Assembly (NCBI RefSeq): GCF_027596085.1
Contig: NC_072450.1
Span: 27,879,223-27,943,222 of the forward strand
DNA from: Anoplopoma fimbria
Taxonomy: Eukaryota > Chordata > Actinopteri > Perciformes > Anoplopomatidae
Length of the DNA stretch: 64,000 nucleotides
Direction of reading: 5' to 3'
Part shown: positions 51,479-63,583 of the stretch, one piece after another
How the letters are laid out: each line of letters begins with the position of its first letter
Numbering within the stretch: position 1 is the first letter of the stretch
Notes under the pieces: generated by a model
What the model saw: only the letters and a program-made list of their open reading frames with translations
Database searches by the model: none
Told to the model about the DNA's origin: nothing
Translations under genes and position numbers: made by a program

Positions 51479-51895
51479 TGCTGTATATAAGGTGTGGAGA
51501 TAGTCACCTTGACGTCACCCATCGGTTTGTTGAACGTGGTTTTGAAGCCTCAAATTCAGAACTGTGGCCATTGCCAACTATTTTTTTGGGGAATCAGAAA
51601 TAACTCAAAAGGGTGGAGCTGCATACAACTGAACGCTGAACAAGACATTTTTAGGTGACTTATAATATAATAATTAACATTCATGAGTTGAAAACACACT
51701 TTAAATAAGTTCAAAGATGAAAACACTCAAACTGGAGCACGCCTTGGTAACGAACTTTTAATCACAAGGTAGCCACACCCTAAAGCATACCCTGCTCTAT
51801 GGTCTATGTAACTGTAAAAAAAACCATCATTTATTCAAATGAACATCATGCTGTATTGAAGAGGACTTGAAACTGCTTTATTATAAACCCCACTG
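51479..51895 (-). repeat. Dispersed repeat family, copy C
   Basis: Minus-strand copy. As written on the plus strand it starts TGCTGTATATAAGGTGTGGA, then TTTTGAAGCCTCAAATTCAG, CCCTAAAGCATACCCTGCTC and CATCATGCTGTATTGAAGAG. The part corresponding to the 5' third of the family (the CAGGGGGCGACTCCTC region) is missing, so it is truncated. It also has a central segment (51630-51750) absent or unrecognisable in copies A and B. Confidence 0.78.
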
Positions 51896-53202
51896 CTTTT
51901 CTTGGCAAAACCAGCCCCCGTGTAACGATCAAGCACTAGGACTGGCCAGGCGTCCATGCTGAATGAGCTAATGTTAACTCTGTTTCTTCAGGTCCTGAGC
52001 CCTGACCAATGGGCTTGCCTGACCCAAACTACTCAAGGTTAATGCCTAATCTTAACAAATAGTCTCTGCCTCAACCAGCTTAGTAGAGCTGGTCAAGATC
52101 ATCATTACCGCTTTATATGTGTACATGTATGATAACTGGTTACATGTCAGATGCAGCAAACTCCTTTTAATAACCAGACACTGATTTTCATTGGGGCATA
52201 TGCACAATCATTCTAAGGTTCATACTGCGTTGACGTCAAAGCATCGTAGCTGTAGTCAAGAAAACTATTTTTTTGGGAGCAACAACCCAGTGTGCAGGGC
52301 ATCTTTTCCTTTTCCAATTAGTTCTATATTCAAAAGTGTACGCTTCAAAATAATGACGCTACAGTCACATAAACAGTCTGCAAATAAGGGCTTTAAACCT
52401 ACATTAATCAATATTATTGATACTGACCCCACTAAAATGGCTGTGTATAATGTTTAGGTGTCTTATTTTGATGACTCTGCAAATAATTAACACCCAACTC
52501 TCCAGCTCTACACAGCTTTGGAGGCAGTTTTAGCTCCTCGTTTTAATTTCATGTCAAATTTACTGTATGGGTCAGTGTTATATTGTATAGTTATACTGTG
52601 TCCAAATATTGGTCACACTGGTCTGGTCTGCTGGACGGGTAACCTGGCAACTGTTGGCAGCCATGTTCACCAAAACAGTCTTATAAGTCAATATGCCAGA
52701 ACTCGAGTATGTCAGCTTGTTTTCTTCACAAAATATGTATAAAAAAAAAAAAGCTACTAATCACGACGTGTCCCTTTTGAGAGTATTAAATAATATGTTA
52801 TCTTCTTATTTGGTAGTGAACAGTGATATATTTTGTTCTCTAATGTGCTTCAACAGAAAATTGTAATGGCAGGTCTAAGCAACGATCCATTACTTTGATA
52901 TTATTATCATAATATCAATGGTATTGTTCCTGTTGCCACTCCTGCTGCTGTTCTACTTATTGTTCTTGTTGATGCTAAGCTCCCATTTATCACCGCCTTC
53001 AGGGTCAGCGTTTATTTGAAACAATAACTGAGTTAAGTGGGAATTTTTTTTTCCATTTTCTTTGTTACTCCTTTTTTCTTTTCTTTGTAGCAGTGTCTCT
53101 CTGCAGTTATGGTTGGTTTGCTAATGTCCCTGATTCTAAAGGTTAAAATGCATGGCTGTTTTGTTCTTAATTGGTCGTCATGGAATCAGTTAATAGTCAC
53201 AG
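51896..53202. other. Non-coding stretch, no gene seen
   Basis: AT-rich. Frames at 52191-52457 and 52518-52742 have no domain. Confidence 0.6.
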
Positions 53203-53246
53203 TGTTATGGCACTTTGACTGGTTTTGTGGTCAAAGTGTCATAACA
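53203..53246. repeat. 17-bp inverted repeat with a 10-base loop
   Basis: TGTTATGGCACTTTGAC (53203-53219) pairs with GTCAAAGTGTCATAACA (53230-53246). The only non-Watson-Crick position is a G/T wobble. TGTTATGACA-type motifs recall short fish MITEs, so a decayed MITE is the first alternative to a transcribed hairpin. Confidence 0.8.
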
Positions 53247-53434
53247 GTTAACACTGAAGCCTTGCAATCTACAGTATCGATGTAGTGCTAGATAAATATA
53301 GAGATAGATAAATAGATTGTCCTTGTTGCTTTATTTTCTTCATAGGTATCCATGCTCACACCATTGAACCTGTTTACAATGTTTGGATCGGGTTGCATGA
53401 AATATCTTTCATCTACTCTGAGGAACAGATTGCT

Positions 53435-53487
53435 ATACATATATACATATATATCTTTACATATATATGTATATATATATATATATT
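53435..53487. repeat. AT/ACAT-rich microsatellite
   Basis: A compound tract of ATAC and AT units, partly self-complementary. Confidence 0.9.
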
Positions 53488-54260
<773 letters not shown>

Positions 54261-54433
54261 ATATTGCATACATAGTTTCTGCTAATATAAGTCAGTTATC
54301 TTCCTTGGTGTATATTGTGAAGTCACATAGTACACAACCCCACAAAAACAGCATGCATACAGAGGATTGACAGAGGAGAAGAGCAATGTAGGACAGGTAG
54401 GGCCCATTATGACATGTAATAGGAAATCACTGA

Positions 54434-54434
<1 letters not shown>

Positions 54435-54530
<96 letters not shown>
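54435..54530. repeat. (AC)48 microsatellite
   Basis: A perfect AC run of 96 bases, in inverse orientation to the GT run at 54139-54256. Confidence 0.98.
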
Positions 54531-54532
<2 letters not shown>

Positions 54533-55784
54533 CATATGTCGCCAGGTGTGGCTGTCACCCTCTCCTGCCCTGTGCACCACTATAATCAATTAAACAGGAT
54601 AGTTTCATCATCAAATATCCAAATGATGATTGCTTACTTTACCTAATCTCCTAATGCCAGTGACCTCCAAATGCGCTGAGGGTAAATCATGTTTTCCTGC
54701 TTGTTGCTATACTCATGCATGTGTGTGCTTCAAAACCGCCTGGATGGGTACACGTTGCCTGCTTTATTTTGGTAAAACACTGGGGAATGCTGAAGCACCG
54801 CAGAATGCCTCTTGTAATCAAATTTCTTTGTGTGTTTGTGTGTGCCTGTGTGTGTGTGTGTGTGCATGCTCTTTTTTCTGCTGTTTGTGATTGGCGTTGA
54901 ATGCAAAGTGACTGTCAGTGATCCTCATGAATGCCGAAGTAGCTCATTGACTGTGAACTGGGTCTTGTTAGCAGTTGGGTAAGCAGGAATAGAAATATAA
55001 GCACTTAGACTATTTATTCATGCCGACTGCCTTCCCCTGGCTTTTTGAAGGTAAAGAGGAGTGCTTTGTGTGTGTGTGTGTCTGTGTGTATGTGTGTTTG
55101 TATGTGTCTGACTCTTTGCATGTGTATAAGAGAGAGGGGGGAAGAGAAAGAGAAAGATAGATATTGACTAAGATGACAATGTGATAGTAGTGGTGGTGTG
55201 AAGTTTTTGCCATTTAATCAGTAGTTTCTTGCCTTGGAAACTGATTATTTTGCAGGTGAAAACAGTGATTTTCCATCATCATTGAAGATTTTACACCTTT
55301 TTTATGCAGAGTTTAGTTCAATTAAAAAATGAATGCTGTTGAAGGCTTGGTTTGGTTTTATTTTAGTACTGTACAAAAGTCAACTTTAGGTACAGTACTC
55401 TGAAACGTAGTACTGGTATTTGTTCATCACAATTCCCATGAGACCCACATTTGCATGGCACTGATGAAATGTAGCCTAATGCTGATCCTAACCCTGTGCC
55501 TATACGTAGCACTGGAAATGACTTGATTGGACCATAATATATATTGTCTACTAGATTAGTCATAATGCCTGTTCCTCACTTGAATTCTTTAATAGTGAAA
55601 GTTAAATCATATAACTTGTCTACAATACATTTGTGAATCTTGAGCTCTTTAGTAAGCTTGTTTGCACTATTGCAACTTTTTTAGTTGTGGTGTAACTGAT
55701 GCAGGCCAGTCTATGTATTTACACCATACGTACAATTGAAAAGTCGGAGAAAAATCTAGAGGCGTAAGAACTTTCAACTTTTTC
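54531..55784. other. Non-coding stretch with short GT runs
   Basis: Interrupted GT runs at about 54829-54864 and 55067-55110. No exon supported. Confidence 0.6.
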
Positions 55785-57115
55785 TTACATCAATGATCAC
55801 CAGGAATGTAGGGCCTCACTTCGACAAGATGGATAAACTGTCTTCCTTGGTAAGTAGCCAGGGAGTGTACAAAGAGTGCCGTTTGGTCTACTTGACAGAG
55901 ACGTGGCTGAATGGGAATATACCAGCCTGCTTGAACTAGTCGGCTTTATGGTAGTATTGGCAGACAGGGGAACGCTTAGCCGCAAGAGAGAGTAGGAGGT
56001 CTTGCTGTCTTTGTTAACTCTAAGTGGTGGAAGCTGGATATGTAACTGTGAAGGAATTCATTTGCGCTCCCGATATTGAGCTGATGGGGGTTTGGATTGA
56101 GACCTAACTATCTTCCAGGGGAGTTCTTGCTGCTGAGAAGACCTTACAGGAGTTTTTTCATATCACATACTGGGAACTGGGAACTGGGAAGCCAAAATAG
56201 GACAGAACTGTGCAAAGGAGGAAGGTGGAATGGAAACCAATGACTTGCTACAGTAAGTCTGCCTCCGTAGTACAGGAATTTGATACTGATCTGAGAACCT
56301 TTTTAAATTGATGTGCTCAGACAGCATGTCTAGGTCCACACCCATAATCTCTGTCCCCATTCAGACCACTACTGGGGCCTCTGCTCTCCTCTTCACAATG
56401 AAAACCACCAAGATCCACCAAGACCTTCAAGAACATGGCTACCATCCCCTCTCTTGGTGAAGCCCAAACGTCAGAGGATAGCGCCCCCTCACCCTCCATC
56501 TATTCCCAATTCAAAAATCCCATGATGGTGTCATTGGAATACCTTACTTCCTCCACGACATATCAACCCCTACCGGATCACAACTTACTCTACCTGAACT
56601 ATGGGACCTCGTGTGCCAAAGAAAGGACATCCCAGCACTCTCAATGAAAACAGATGTGTGACACTTACGTCATATGTCATAAAGACCATTGAGAGGCTGG
56701 TTCTAGGCACCTAAGGACTTTGCTAATGCTTTCCTGGACCCAGTGCATTTTAAATACCAGCAACACACTGGAGAAGAAGATGCTATCATCTTCCCGTCAT
56801 AGAAGGTCCCCTCACAAGAAGCAGGGAGGGACTGTGAGTGTCATGTTCTTTGACTTATCCAGTGGTTTCAATACCACCCAACCTTGGCCCAAATGGGATA
56901 AAGCTTCTGGCGATGCAACACTGACCAGCCAGAGTGTGTCAGAGTGGATGACTGTGCCTCTGAGCTGTGATAGGCAACATCGCAGCACCTTATTCAACTC
57001 TGCTGGTGCCTGGACTCAAAAGACTGAAGCAATCTCAAGGAAAGGATTGTTCTTCCTGAACAGTCTGCATGTTGCAGTATCTGACATATATCTTGGTTAT
57101 ATATATATATATTCA
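55785..57115 (+). mobile_element. Degraded LINE with endonuclease and reverse-transcriptase remnants
   Basis: Conceptual translation gives, in element order, several blocks. The endonuclease-like segment has KMDKLSSLVSSQ and LTETWLNGNIP (55826-55936), then VTVKEFICAPDIELMGV (56042-56092). Reverse-transcriptase N-terminal blocks are VIKTIERLVLG (56676-56708), DPVHFKYQQHTGEEDAIIF (56737-56793), GGTVSVMFFDLSSGFNT (56825-56875) and QPECVRVDDCASEL (56926-56967). A distal block TEAISRKGLFFLNSL follows at 57023-57067. These match the order in fish non-LTR retrotransposons of the L2/CR1/Rex1 type. The blocks lie in three different frames with stops between them, and the GAPQG and catalytic DD region expected after 56967 is absent. 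The copy is dead. Family assignment is uncertain. Confidence 0.78.
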
Positions 57116-57136
57116 CCTCATGATAGAGTTTGCTAA
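56720..57136 (+). pseudogene. Open frame within the LINE relic, not a gene
   Basis: 138 codons. Only residues from about 35 to 52 (GGTVSVMFFDLSSGFNT) and near 100-116 (TEAISRKGLFFLNSL) match a LINE reverse-transcriptase protein in this frame. Residues between are read out of the element's frame, and the C-terminus is encoded by an AT microsatellite (57098-57112). It is a chance fusion of decayed pieces. Confidence 0.75.
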
Positions 57137-58299
57137 TTTTTGAAGAGCAATTTATTACTCATCTTTTGTTATATTATATATTCATTTGATTTTCCCCACT
57201 TACTGCTGTCTGATTCTTGCTTCTATTTCTGACCTCTTCCTCCACTCTCAAATCTGAAAAATAAGTATATGCATGCACATATCCAGTTGACACTCTAATC
57301 ATCGTCATTGTAAGCTACCCAAAAAACATTCAGTGTTTCTACATTTAGCTCGCCAACAGATTAGTTCTGAAGTTTGTTAACAACAAAAAGAAAATGGCAA
57401 TGAAAATACCAGATAGTTAACTATATTAAAAGCTTTTTATACCAAACAGCATAGTAATCCAGATTTCTTGCCTTCGGTATCAAAGGGTGGTAGAACTTGG
57501 ATCTCATGGGTAGTCTCAGGTTCTCACTTGTATCTGATCTCAACGTTATTTGATTGGTGGTACACAACCTATACGTAAGTGTTGTCTGCTCATTTAAGGG
57601 CTACTTATTTATGAAATTCCCAAAACCAAAATACGAACATTGTTGAGGTGTATTCTGGCACACTTCCACCAAGGCATTTCCTTTGTCCTGAATCATACAC
57701 AAAGCCAATGTAATAAAATACTTCATACCATTCGTCGTTTACATCCATATTTTATAATTGCTTGATCCTTGCTGAAGTTGTGCTATACTGTGAAAAATTG
57801 TATGCCATATGGTAGTTTCATAAGATAATTTCTCAGCTGTAGATTCAAACATCCTGGTAGGGTTCTGGTAATAGAACAACCTAGTAAATGGTATGGGAGT
57901 TGGTTTTCCAAGTGCTAGCAGCAATTAAATCTTCTCCTCATGCTGTATACCGTACTCTGTTGTGACACCAGTGGGTTTTGTCATTCCGAGTCACACGGGT
58001 ATGTGACATCTTTTTCTAGTTAGGATCAAGCACAATGTGCAGAGAGAGAAAGAGAGATGGAGAGAGTGAATAGTACCAGTGAATGTGTGTTCGTATGCAT
58101 GTGTGAACGTACCAGTGAATATAAGTGTTTTTTTTTGTCTAAGTGAGTTCGTAGGGTGAAGTGGGTTATAGAGGCAAGAAAGAGAGAGAGAATCCTTTTA
58201 TGCATTATCAAATGTTTCCCTTTAGAAATTCAACACTCTTTTCAATATTGAGTCTAAAAAGAATGTGCTCAAGACTTTACCCTGCCTGCTAGAATTAGT
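57116..58299. other. Non-coding stretch, nothing recognised
   Basis: AT-rich with short GA runs near 58040-58065 and 58180-58190. No gene seen. Confidence 0.6.
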
Positions 58300-58610
58300 C
58301 GGAGGACCATTTTTAGTCATAAATTATGCATTGAAACAAAGAGATAGTCTCTTTTTTTGTTCTCTCTGGCGTATGGGCCCGAGCGAACGCCTTTTAAAAA
58401 TCTTTAAAATTGTCCATTCAACTCAAAGTTACTGAGTGTAGCAAAAATGTCGAAGACATAAAGTCGGGGGGAAGATTGAATAAAATAATGCGGGGGGACA
58501 GATTAGTCATGGAGTTGAGCCCACACGCTCTTTCAGCCGCCGCACAATGCCACTTTTTATAAGCGGCCCCCATCTCCACAAAGGCTGCGTTCAATATATC
58601 GAGGATGATA
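58300..58610. promoter_or_regulatory. Candidate conserved non-coding element
   Basis: About 300 bases without simple repeats or recognised transposons, with balanced composition, an AT-rich ATTATGCATTG motif at 58324-58334 (octamer-like) and several A/T-rich homeodomain-like cores. No open frame of note on either strand. It is flanked by an AT-rich region and a CA array. Among the low-repeat stretches this one looks most like a conserved enhancer, but there is no alignment to show it. Confidence 0.3.
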
Positions 58611-58701
58611 CATGGTCAGACGTGTAATCTCTCTTTGATTCTCTGCTCTCATTCATCCCACAACCTTTTCAGCCCTGACACTGATGAGCTACTGGGCTCG
58701 A

Positions 58702-58702
<1 letters not shown>

Positions 58703-58779
<77 letters not shown>

Positions 58780-58783
58780 ACAC
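58703..58783. repeat. (CA)36 microsatellite
   Basis: 72 bases of pure CA, then GACACACA. A second CA run follows at about 58881-58910. The Thr-His frames are artefacts. Confidence 0.97.
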
Positions 58784-58910
58784 TGTCAGATGTGCACGCT
58801 CACGCGCAAATGTACACTCTTGCACTGACGAATGTACATGCGCTTACATACTTACACACGCTTGTGCTATTATATACTCCCACACACACACACACACACA
58901 CACACAACAC

Positions 58911-61900
58911 ACTTCCTGGTCTTAAGAGTTCATTACAGCCACAGCCAGTCCTGGCATCTCTATTGCAGCTCCACAGTCTCTCTGTGGTTTTATTGACCAG
59001 AATGTTCAGGTGGTACAGAGCAGGCTATTGTTGCAGTATAATGGCACTCAGTGTGATGTTAGCAGGCGGTGTGAAGTCGTGGAGGTTTAGAATTATAAAC
59101 GATATTGGATTTTTCATATTGTGAAAATGTTAAGGGTTCCCTTCTTGGCCAAATAACTTGGGATTGACTGTACAGAATCTACCTGTGGGTGAGCTGCTTT
59201 TCACTGGCAATATGTTGTGGAATTTGCACACCATCATCCTCATACTGTTACACTTTTACACTCCCCCCCACAACCCCCTGTGAGCAGCACCACTATCTTT
59301 GAATCTATACTGAAATCGTGGTCCAAAGGATTTGTGCCATTTTTACTTTGTCTCCATCTTTTGTGAACCATTTCTTCGCGAGGGTTTAAGAAGTGACCAT
59401 CCGCTTCTATAAATGACTCTGTTGGTCAGGTGATGAAGATAAAAAAGAAGTGTGTAGTTAATTACTTACTACTTCTATAACTCTTCCTTCAGTTGTCCCA
59501 ATTGGCCAACTAACCCTTCAAATAATCTGCTGGATTAATTTCTCAAAATCAAGACATATTTGTGAAAATATATATTTTTATATATATTATATTATATATT
59601 ATATTCTTTATATATATTATTTATGAATCAAACAACATTTTTAACCTCCTAAAGGTAATCTTTCTTCCCTACCAATGCCAAAACATTTGTTTGATCTGTC
59701 AAACTAGGGAAATGGAAAGGAGAAAATGAGTTACCCATTTCCTGATCTCTCACATGCGTAGTAGTTTGTTTGCATACTTTGACCTCAGAAAGAGAGGTTT
59801 GCTAATTCTGCTCTGTAGCTGTTTTTGAATGGCGTGTAGTGGTTATCCAGAGTGTTTATTCCTCTGTTGCGCAGGAAGTGTGTTGATGGAAGTCAGGCAT
59901 AATAAGCGAAACACACGGCAGGCTTGCTACCAGTCCATCAACATTCAGTCATTCATTCAGCCTGATATTGAGTTCATGTTAGCCAATTTATTGTGGTGTT
60001 AAGGATGTTATTGTTGATTTTGCAGTAGTGAGTGGCTTGCGTAGAAGTTGTTGTATCGTATGCTAGGAGCAGACTTAATGTTAAAACAAGTCTGTTGATT
60101 CCGTTCATGACTGTGCCTACATAGCTATGAGCTGTATCAGAAGATGATGTCCTCATTCACTAATCTACTTTCCTTTAAAAAGTTGTTCGCAGGGTTTACT
60201 TGTCAATGTCTCAGACAAATTGGCATCCATTACTGCCGGTGCTCTTAGAAATTCTAGCCTTTGTGATTATAACTAAGTTAAACAATGAATACTTTTTGAG
60301 CCCACAAAAAATGACAGCTCCAGTGAAAATGTACCAGGGCTTCAGGTCGTGTGCTCACGTTATCAAGGCCCCTCAACTCATTCACGGACCGGCCTGTGTT
60401 GTTGAGCCGTGAGATTTTGTCTATGGCTCATAGGACATGGTGTTCTTTAAAAGGAGGGTGAACAAATATTGTTGCATTTAAATCATTTATGGAAGTTTGA
60501 AGAGGTAAAATTGTTTCGTACAAAGTATTTTGTATCACCAACATCTCCCAACCCCTTCCTTGTAACCTCTTGGAGCATCCGGGCCCTCTTGCAGAACCAG
60601 TGAGATAACAACTGAAGAGAAAGAGGACAGGAGGATGACACAATATGGGAAAAGACAAGTAGACAAAAAAGACAAAGCATCTCTAACATTGGTCTGTGTC
60701 ACTCTCACATACAGAATGCTGACCTGTCTCGTGTCCCAGGGTGACTAAAAGATCCCGTGTGCCTCCAGTGTACAGACAACACATGTAAGTAGCAAGCATA
60801 CAACATAACCCATAAATTCCACACACACACAAACACACCGACACATACTGTACATTTGCCACACGTGGCCATTTACGTCCTCCGAGCTATTCATTTTACA
60901 AATTCCATAGCCTCTTAGAATTTCTTCATGTGAAGAAGATTGCCGCCTGGTCTCAGATTCATTATGGTGATTGAATTCCCTTCAATAGAAAACTTTTTAG
61001 TGACAGAGGGAGAGAGGGAGAGAGAGGAAGAGTAAGAAACTAAAAGAGAGAGTGACAGACAGAGGGAGAGAAAAAAAAGCATAAAGAAAGAAAGAGAGGG
61101 AGACAATCAGAAGAACAGACAGAGAGTGAGCAGTCTGTCTTGGCTGACTGAAAAGTGAATGCAACAGGGCTAAACGCTCGTCTGGGTGCTTAAGAAACAA
61201 AAATGCTGCATTTTTCACCTCCTCTCACCTCTCTGCCGCCAACTTCCCTCTCGCATCTCTACTTAAAGTCTACCTCCCCTTTAAAATGATCTTTTGTGCA
61301 TCAGTTGGTCATCATGTGTCACCTTAATAGCCTGAAAAGAACCTTGCTTTTACTCACATGAAAGGAGAATCAAAAAACACAAAAAATTTAAGTTAATTGA
61401 AGCCAGTTTAAACAACAGCAAAACTATATCAAAACGTCCGTTACAAACTCTCACACAACTTGTAGGCTCAGTACTTCGCAAGAACATGCATACTCGCCAA
61501 AATTGTACTAGTTAATACACATTTGCAACTCGTGTTCAGGCTGCAAATTCGACTCTTTTCGGGGACGTTATGTTTACATGGCTTGCCAGGAGAAGGAATT
61601 TCTATTTCGCCCTTTTTGCATTGCAGTCAAATAAAAAATGGATCTCCTCATGACCAGTATGGACAAGAGGAATGAGTGCAGAGACCAGTAATTCTCTCAA
61701 TATTAATAATACTAAGATGATAAAGTGAAAAATAGGAGACTATTCTTTAAAATGAGGCCTTGTTTATAATGGCTTACATACATCATTAGCATACATATGT
61801 AATTGTGCTTTTCTCTGACTCCGTCTTTCTCTTTCTATCCGTCTCTGTCTCTCTCTCTCTCCCTCCCTCTTTCTCTTTCCTTTTTTACACCAGTAGCACC

Positions 61901-62160
61901 TGGACCTACACTATTCATCATGTGGATGACTCGGAACATGAATTAGTTTTCTTTTTTTTACAGTGGAAGATGAGAGGGCCAGATGGCATAGAATAAAAAA
62001 AAAAAGAAGTCTGGAAATAAAAAAAAGGGAGGAAAGCATGGATGGAGGGAGGAAAGGAGTTGAGGAAGGAGGGATATGGTTGAGGACAACATAATTTACC
62101 CCCCCCCTCCCCCAACTATATCGTCTTCTGCTCTTTACACTTTGTCTTCTATGTTATCAT
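58911..62160. other. Non-coding stretch, no gene seen
   Basis: Contains an AT-rich tract at 59567-59625 (TATATT units), a purine-rich tract at 61005-61125, a CT-rich tract at 61845-61880, and a run of mostly C at 62100-62114. Frames reported across these tracts are compositionally biased. No exon is supported. Confidence 0.55.
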
Positions 62161-62164
62161 AGAG

Positions 62165-62520
62165 GGCACATGGTAGTGTTGGATTAAGGTCTTGGATTTT
62201 TTACGCCATTACGCACAGCATTAGAGCTTTTCACATGACCTCCATTGTCGTTTCTTTTACTTCAAACAAGAAAATTGTGAAACTCTAATTAGTCTGTATA
62301 ATTGAGGCCGGATGAAGCGCTGCCAATCGGCGCTCGTCTCATGCAAGGTGGAGTGGTTTTGTTCACTGGCTGTCTTTTCATGGCGGCCGTGCCTTTCTTT
62401 ATTTCTCTTTTTTCCTCAGTCGCTCTCCACGTCTCTCCCAGCTCTCTCTTAGCTTTGTGCTCATCCCTTTTTTTGAATAGCAGAGAAAAGGCTCTACTCG
62501 AGAGGGCCAGGAGGTGAGGG
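62165..62520. promoter_or_regulatory. Candidate conserved non-coding block
   Basis: A repeat-free block containing CTAATTAG (homeodomain-like palindrome, around 62285-62292) and several CpGs. The 71-codon frame at 62302-62517 is hydrophobic but has no recognisable family and no clear start context. Regulatory DNA is the more likely reading, at low confidence. Confidence 0.22.
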
Positions 62521-63274
62521 TTGTGTTATTAGAGTGTAAATTGTGGCCAAGTACAGTTGTGCGAGTGAACGCTCAGTACCTGCTGCTTGCGGTTCGGTTG
62601 TAGGAGACCAGCAGCGGGTGCCAACCACCAGCAGGCCTCGCTACCTCAACAACTTCCTGTTTTCACCGCAGACCAACAAAAACACTCTCTGCGTCAGCTA
62701 TTTGTTTGCTTAGCTACTTTATTCGTCCTCATCTGCATTCAGCTGAATGGAAAACTGTTTCTTTTCTTATTTATCCTGTTATATTTAGCCGAGCGGAAAC
62801 AGCCAAGCGTGCTCCCCAGTGATGGACTAACGAAGACATGTTCAGTGGTGAGCCTGAGGTTTGTTCCGGGTCATGGGTATGAGAGTAAATCCGTCTAAGA
62901 GGAAACTTCCAGTTGATAACTAATGTCAATACTAACGCTTACTCCATCTCAAATGATTTGATCACATCAACAAATTCAACATTCCAGTGGCAAAACAGCC
63001 AAAGAATCCCCTGAAGTCTTGATATATTTTGGTAATTTTATTTTCAACTAATGGACTGACACTGTTTGGCGGGAAGAAGCCTTCATGTATCTATGGGCTC
63101 TGTTTTTGAAGTACAATTTGTGCAATCAACAAAAATAATGAAATATTAGAACTTAATGATTTATTAAGAATAGATTAAAACAAAGCCCTGCAGCCCCCAA
63201 CCTTAGGCCAGACATGAGAACAAGTAGGGAGTAAGGAATAGATAGCTGGGAGTCTTTACTCTTATTACTTAATA
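62521..63274. other. Non-coding stretch, no gene seen
   Basis: The 103-codon frame at 62587-62898 has a Leu/Phe-rich middle that could mimic a membrane helix. It lacks homology that I can recognise. Confidence 0.5.
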
Positions 63275-63276
63275 TA

Positions 63277-63503
63277 CAGTACCAGTCAAAAGTTTGGACA
63301 CACCTTCTCATTCAATGGTTTTTCTTTATTTTTATTTTTTTCTACATTGTAGATTAATATTGAAGACATCCAAACTATGAAGGAACACATATGGAATTAT
63401 GTGGTAAACAAACAAATGCTCAACAAACCAGAATATGTTTTATATTTTACATTCTTCAAAGTAGTTGAATCAGAAGGTGTGTCCAAACTTTTGACTGGTA
63501 CTG
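63277..63503. mobile_element. Tc1/mariner MITE with TA target-site duplications
   Basis: Length 227 bp. The ends are inverted repeats starting CAGTACCAGTCAAAAGTTTG; the first 32 bases are identical in inverse orientation, and the match continues to about 39 bases with one mismatch. TA dinucleotides flank it at 63275-63276 and 63504-63505, the insertion signature of the Tc1/mariner superfamily. There is no transposase, so it would have been moved in trans. The near-perfect ends suggest a fairly young insertion. Confidence 0.93.
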
Positions 63504-63583
63504 TATGTTTTGGCAAAAAAATAAATAAAACCTTAACTCAAAGTCCACCTACTAATTGTTCGAGCTTCAGTTTAAACAGGCAG

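Noticed and set aside
56720..57136. 138-codon frame as a host gene
   Set aside because: It is a patchwork of LINE reverse-transcriptase remnants in different frames, ending in a microsatellite.
62587..62898. 103-codon frame with a hydrophobic middle as a small membrane protein
   Set aside because: No homology recognised, no supporting start context and no conserved neighbour. Leu/Phe-rich frames are common in pyrimidine-rich DNA.
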